Shown here in pieces: positions 62,610-64,000 of a stretch of 64,000 bases of DNA. The position numbers were made by a program, and so were the translations under genes. Numbering within the stretch: the stretch's first letter is position 1; each line of letters starts with the position of its first letter. The notes below the pieces were generated by a model. The model did no database searches and was not told where the DNA came from. It was given only the letters and a program-made list of their open reading frames with translations. The stretch is from a bacterium (GTDB lineage: Bacteria; Myxococcota_A; Polyangia; Nannocystales; Nannocystaceae), in NCBI GenBank assembly GCA_024742475.1, contig JANSYI010000009.1, positions 1-64,000 of the forward strand, read 5' to 3'.

Positions 62610-62614
62610 GAGGT
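62610..62614 (+). promoter_or_regulatory. Shine-Dalgarno of the MetA-like gene
   Basis: GAGGT with a seven-base spacer to the ATG at 62622; supports this start over the GTG at 62613, which it overlaps. Confidence 0.55.
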
Positions 62615-62621
62615 GCAACTG

Positions 62622-63659
62622 ATGCCGCTGGTCGAGCACTCGTCGCTGCCGAGCTTTGCCGTGCTGCGCGACGAGGGGGACGAGATCCTCAGCGACGGCG
62701 AGGCTCGGCAGCGCAGCACGCCCGCGCTGCACATCGGCTTCCTGAACATGATGCCCGACGCGGCCTTCGTCGTGACCGAGCGCCAGTTCATGCACCTGGT
62801 CGGCAGCAGCAAGCACGACGCGCAGTTCTACGTGCACCCCTTCTCGGTGCCCGGCCTCGATCGCGGCGTCGCGACGCAGCGCTACATCGACACGCACTAC
62901 GTGCCCTTCGACGACCTCACGCTCGCGGGTCTCGACGCGCTGATCATCACCGGGGCCAACGTGGCCAACCCCAGCCTCGAGCTCGAGGCGTTCTGGGAGC
63001 CGCTGCAGCGCACCATCGACTGGGCCACGCAGAACGTGGCGTCCGTGTTGTGCTCGTGCCTGGCCACCCACGCCATCGTCAAGTCGCTCTACGGCATCGA
63101 CCGCACTCCGCTGCCGCGCAAGTGCTGGGGAGTCTTCGGCCACCGCCGCGTCGCCGCCCATCCGCTGCTGCGCGGCGTCGCCGATCGCTTCGACGTGCCG
63201 CAGTCCCGCCACAACCAGATCAGCCGCGCGCAGCTCGAGGCCAGAGGGCTGAAGGTCCTCGTGGAGAGTGAGGAGGCCGGGGTGCACGTCGCGGTCAGCC
63301 CCGACGAGCGCTTCGTGTTCTTTCAAGGCCACCCGGAGTACGACGCCAACAGTCTCCTCAAGGAGTACAAGCGCGAGGTCCACCGCCACATCGACGGGAC
63401 TCGTCCGGACTACCCGCCACATCCCCAGCGCTACTTCTCGCCCGAGGCCGCGCGGCTCGCCGACGCCTACGCCAACGACGTGCGTGAGGCGTTGGCCCGC
63501 GGCGCCGCGCCGCCGGCGTTCCCCGAGGCCGAGCTCGAAGCGCAGCTTGGCAATACCTGGCGGGATACCGCGAAGATCATGTTCGACAACTGGCTGGGGC
63601 TCGTCCTCGAGGCCACGTCCGCCACCACGCACGCCAACACCCGCAAGGACACACCATGA
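62622..63659 (+). CDS. metA: Homoserine O-acyltransferase, MetA family
   Basis: 345 aa. Type-1 glutamine-amidotransferase-like fold: IGFLNMMPDAAF near residue 35, VLCSCLATHA with the catalytic Cys about 143-145, KCWGVFGHR, and FFQGHPEYD with the catalytic His about 237. It transfers a succinyl or acetyl group to homoserine, the first committed step of methionine synthesis; the acyl donor cannot be read from sequence alone. The stop overlaps the next gene (ATGA), which is a MetY-like enzyme that uses O-acetylhomoserine, favouring acetyl. Confidence 0.85.
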   Translation: MPLVEHSSLPSFAVLRDEGDEILSDGEARQRSTPALHIGFLNMMPDAAFVVTERQFMHLVGSSKHDAQFYVHPFSVPGLDRGVATQRYIDTHYVPFDDLTLAGLDALIITGANVANPSLELEAFWEPLQRTIDWATQNVASVLCSCLATHAIVKSLYGIDRTPLPRKCWGVFGHRRVAAHPLLRGVADRFDVPQSRHNQISRAQLEARGLKVLVESEEAGVHVAVSPDERFVFFQGHPEYDANSLLKEYKREVHRHIDGTRPDYPPHPQRYFSPEAARLADAYANDVREALARGAAPPAFPEAELEAQLGNTWRDTAKIMFDNWLGLVLEATSATTHANTRKDTP

Positions 63660-64000
63660 AGCAAGACTCAATCGCTGTACACGGAGGCTACGAAACCGAC
63701 CCCACGACCAAGGCGGTCGCGGTCCCGATCTACCAGACGGTGGCCTACGAGTTCGACAACGCCCAGCATGGCGCCGACCTCTTCAACCTGGCGGTCCCGG
63801 GCAACATCTACACCCGCATCATGAACCCCACCGCCGACGTGCTCGAGAAGCGCGTCGCCGAACTCGAAGGTGGCGTCGCGGGGCTCGCGGTCAGCTCGGG
63901 CATGGCCGCGATCAACTACTCGATCCTGACCATCGCCGAGAAGGGCAGCAACGTGGTCTCCGTGCCGCTGCTGTACGGCGGCACCTACACGCTGTTCGCC
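63656..64000 (+). CDS. metY: O-acetylhomoserine sulfhydrylase (MetY-like), cut by the window end
   Basis: The first 115 residues: MKQDSIAVHGGYE, AVPIYQTVAYEF, YTRIMNPTADVLEKRVAELEGG, AVSSGMAAI and VVSVPLLYGGTYTLF. This is the N-terminal part of the PLP Cys/Met-metabolism family, with the small-molecule binding SGMAAI loop. It converts O-acetylhomoserine and sulfide to homocysteine. The active-site Lys lies beyond the window. Start by ATGA overlap with the MetA-like gene, so the two form a methionine operon. Confidence 0.85.
   Translation, partial: MKQDSIAVHGGYETDPTTKAVAVPIYQTVAYEFDNAQHGADLFNLAVPGNIYTRIMNPTADVLEKRVAELEGGVAGLAVSSGMAAINYSILTIAEKGSNVVSVPLLYGGTYTLFA

Noticed and set aside
62467-62621. 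SAM riboswitch upstream of the MetA-like gene
   Set aside because: I looked for SAM-I/II-type conserved cores and pseudoknot partners and saw only a weak GATGA/TCATC hairpin.

Overview
The window is GC-rich, densely coded DNA. I place it in a myxobacterium, most likely suborder Nannocystineae. The reasons are the many lipoproteins with short lipobox signals, the Cys-rich CGDG...CDDG repeats, Ser/Thr kinases with TPR tails, RTX and RCC1-like surface proteins, large GC-driven antisense open frames, and a sterol-type 3-beta-HSD (members of this suborder are known to make sterols). I saw no rRNA, tRNA, insertion sequence, CRISPR array or prophage. Placement is inference from gene content and base composition.

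Layout. (1) 92-7108, minus strand: a tight four-gene operon with overlapping stop/start codons. It encodes a DUF6361-like protein, a two-HKD phospholipase-D-family nuclease, a SNF2-type helicase and a HEPN-like small protein, and looks like an anti-phage defence system. (2) 7417-12640, plus: a protein with a peptidoglycan-binding domain nested in an OmpA-like domain, a large protein with C-terminal membrane segments, and an RCC1-like lipoprotein, all coupled by ATGA overlaps. (3) 12724-16798, plus: a small protein of a family with three copies in the window, a DUF6933-like protein, a SEC-C protein and a long 2OG-Fe(II) oxygenase. (4) 16909-22348, plus: an RTX/metallopeptidase lipoprotein followed by four tandem copies of a two-gene module (secreted protein of about 100 aa plus a 78-aa lipoprotein). 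(5) 22458-28528, plus: a 1582-aa OmpA/PG-binding/metallopeptidase protein and a Tat-type lipoprotein. Modules 2, 4 and 5 share the plan of a large envelope-active protein translationally coupled to a downstream lipoprotein, and may be toxin/immunity-like.

(6) 28624-46447 is a more ordinary mosaic: fused spermidine-synthase-like membrane protein, two more copies of the small family, an Erg26-like sterol dehydrogenase, an ATP-dependent DNA ligase operon, lipoproteins, a VOC protein, a CobW GTPase, a bacterioferritin lacking the haem-ligand Met, a MepA-like murein endopeptidase, a lamin-tail-like lipoprotein, a Cys-rich/beta-propeller lipoprotein, and a minus-strand operon (44581-47172) with a thioesterase and a histidine phosphatase.

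(7) 47280-53534, plus: a complete GAK system in one overlapping operon: metallophosphatase, amphi-Trp protein, PhoU-APH fusion, ATP-grasp enzyme, HprK-related kinase B and CofD-like protein. The families are defined but the pathway has no known function. With its extra phosphate-handling genes this is the strongest candidate for an undescribed biochemical system here. (8) 53544-64000: a TPR Ser/Thr kinase with a hexanucleotide repeat at its C-terminus, a SixA-Nudix fusion, a TatT-like lipoprotein, a PLP decarboxylase, a TonB/AgmX-like lipoprotein, a bestrophin, an alpha/beta hydrolase, and the start of a methionine operon (MetA-like acyltransferase, then a MetY-like sulfhydrylase cut by the window edge).
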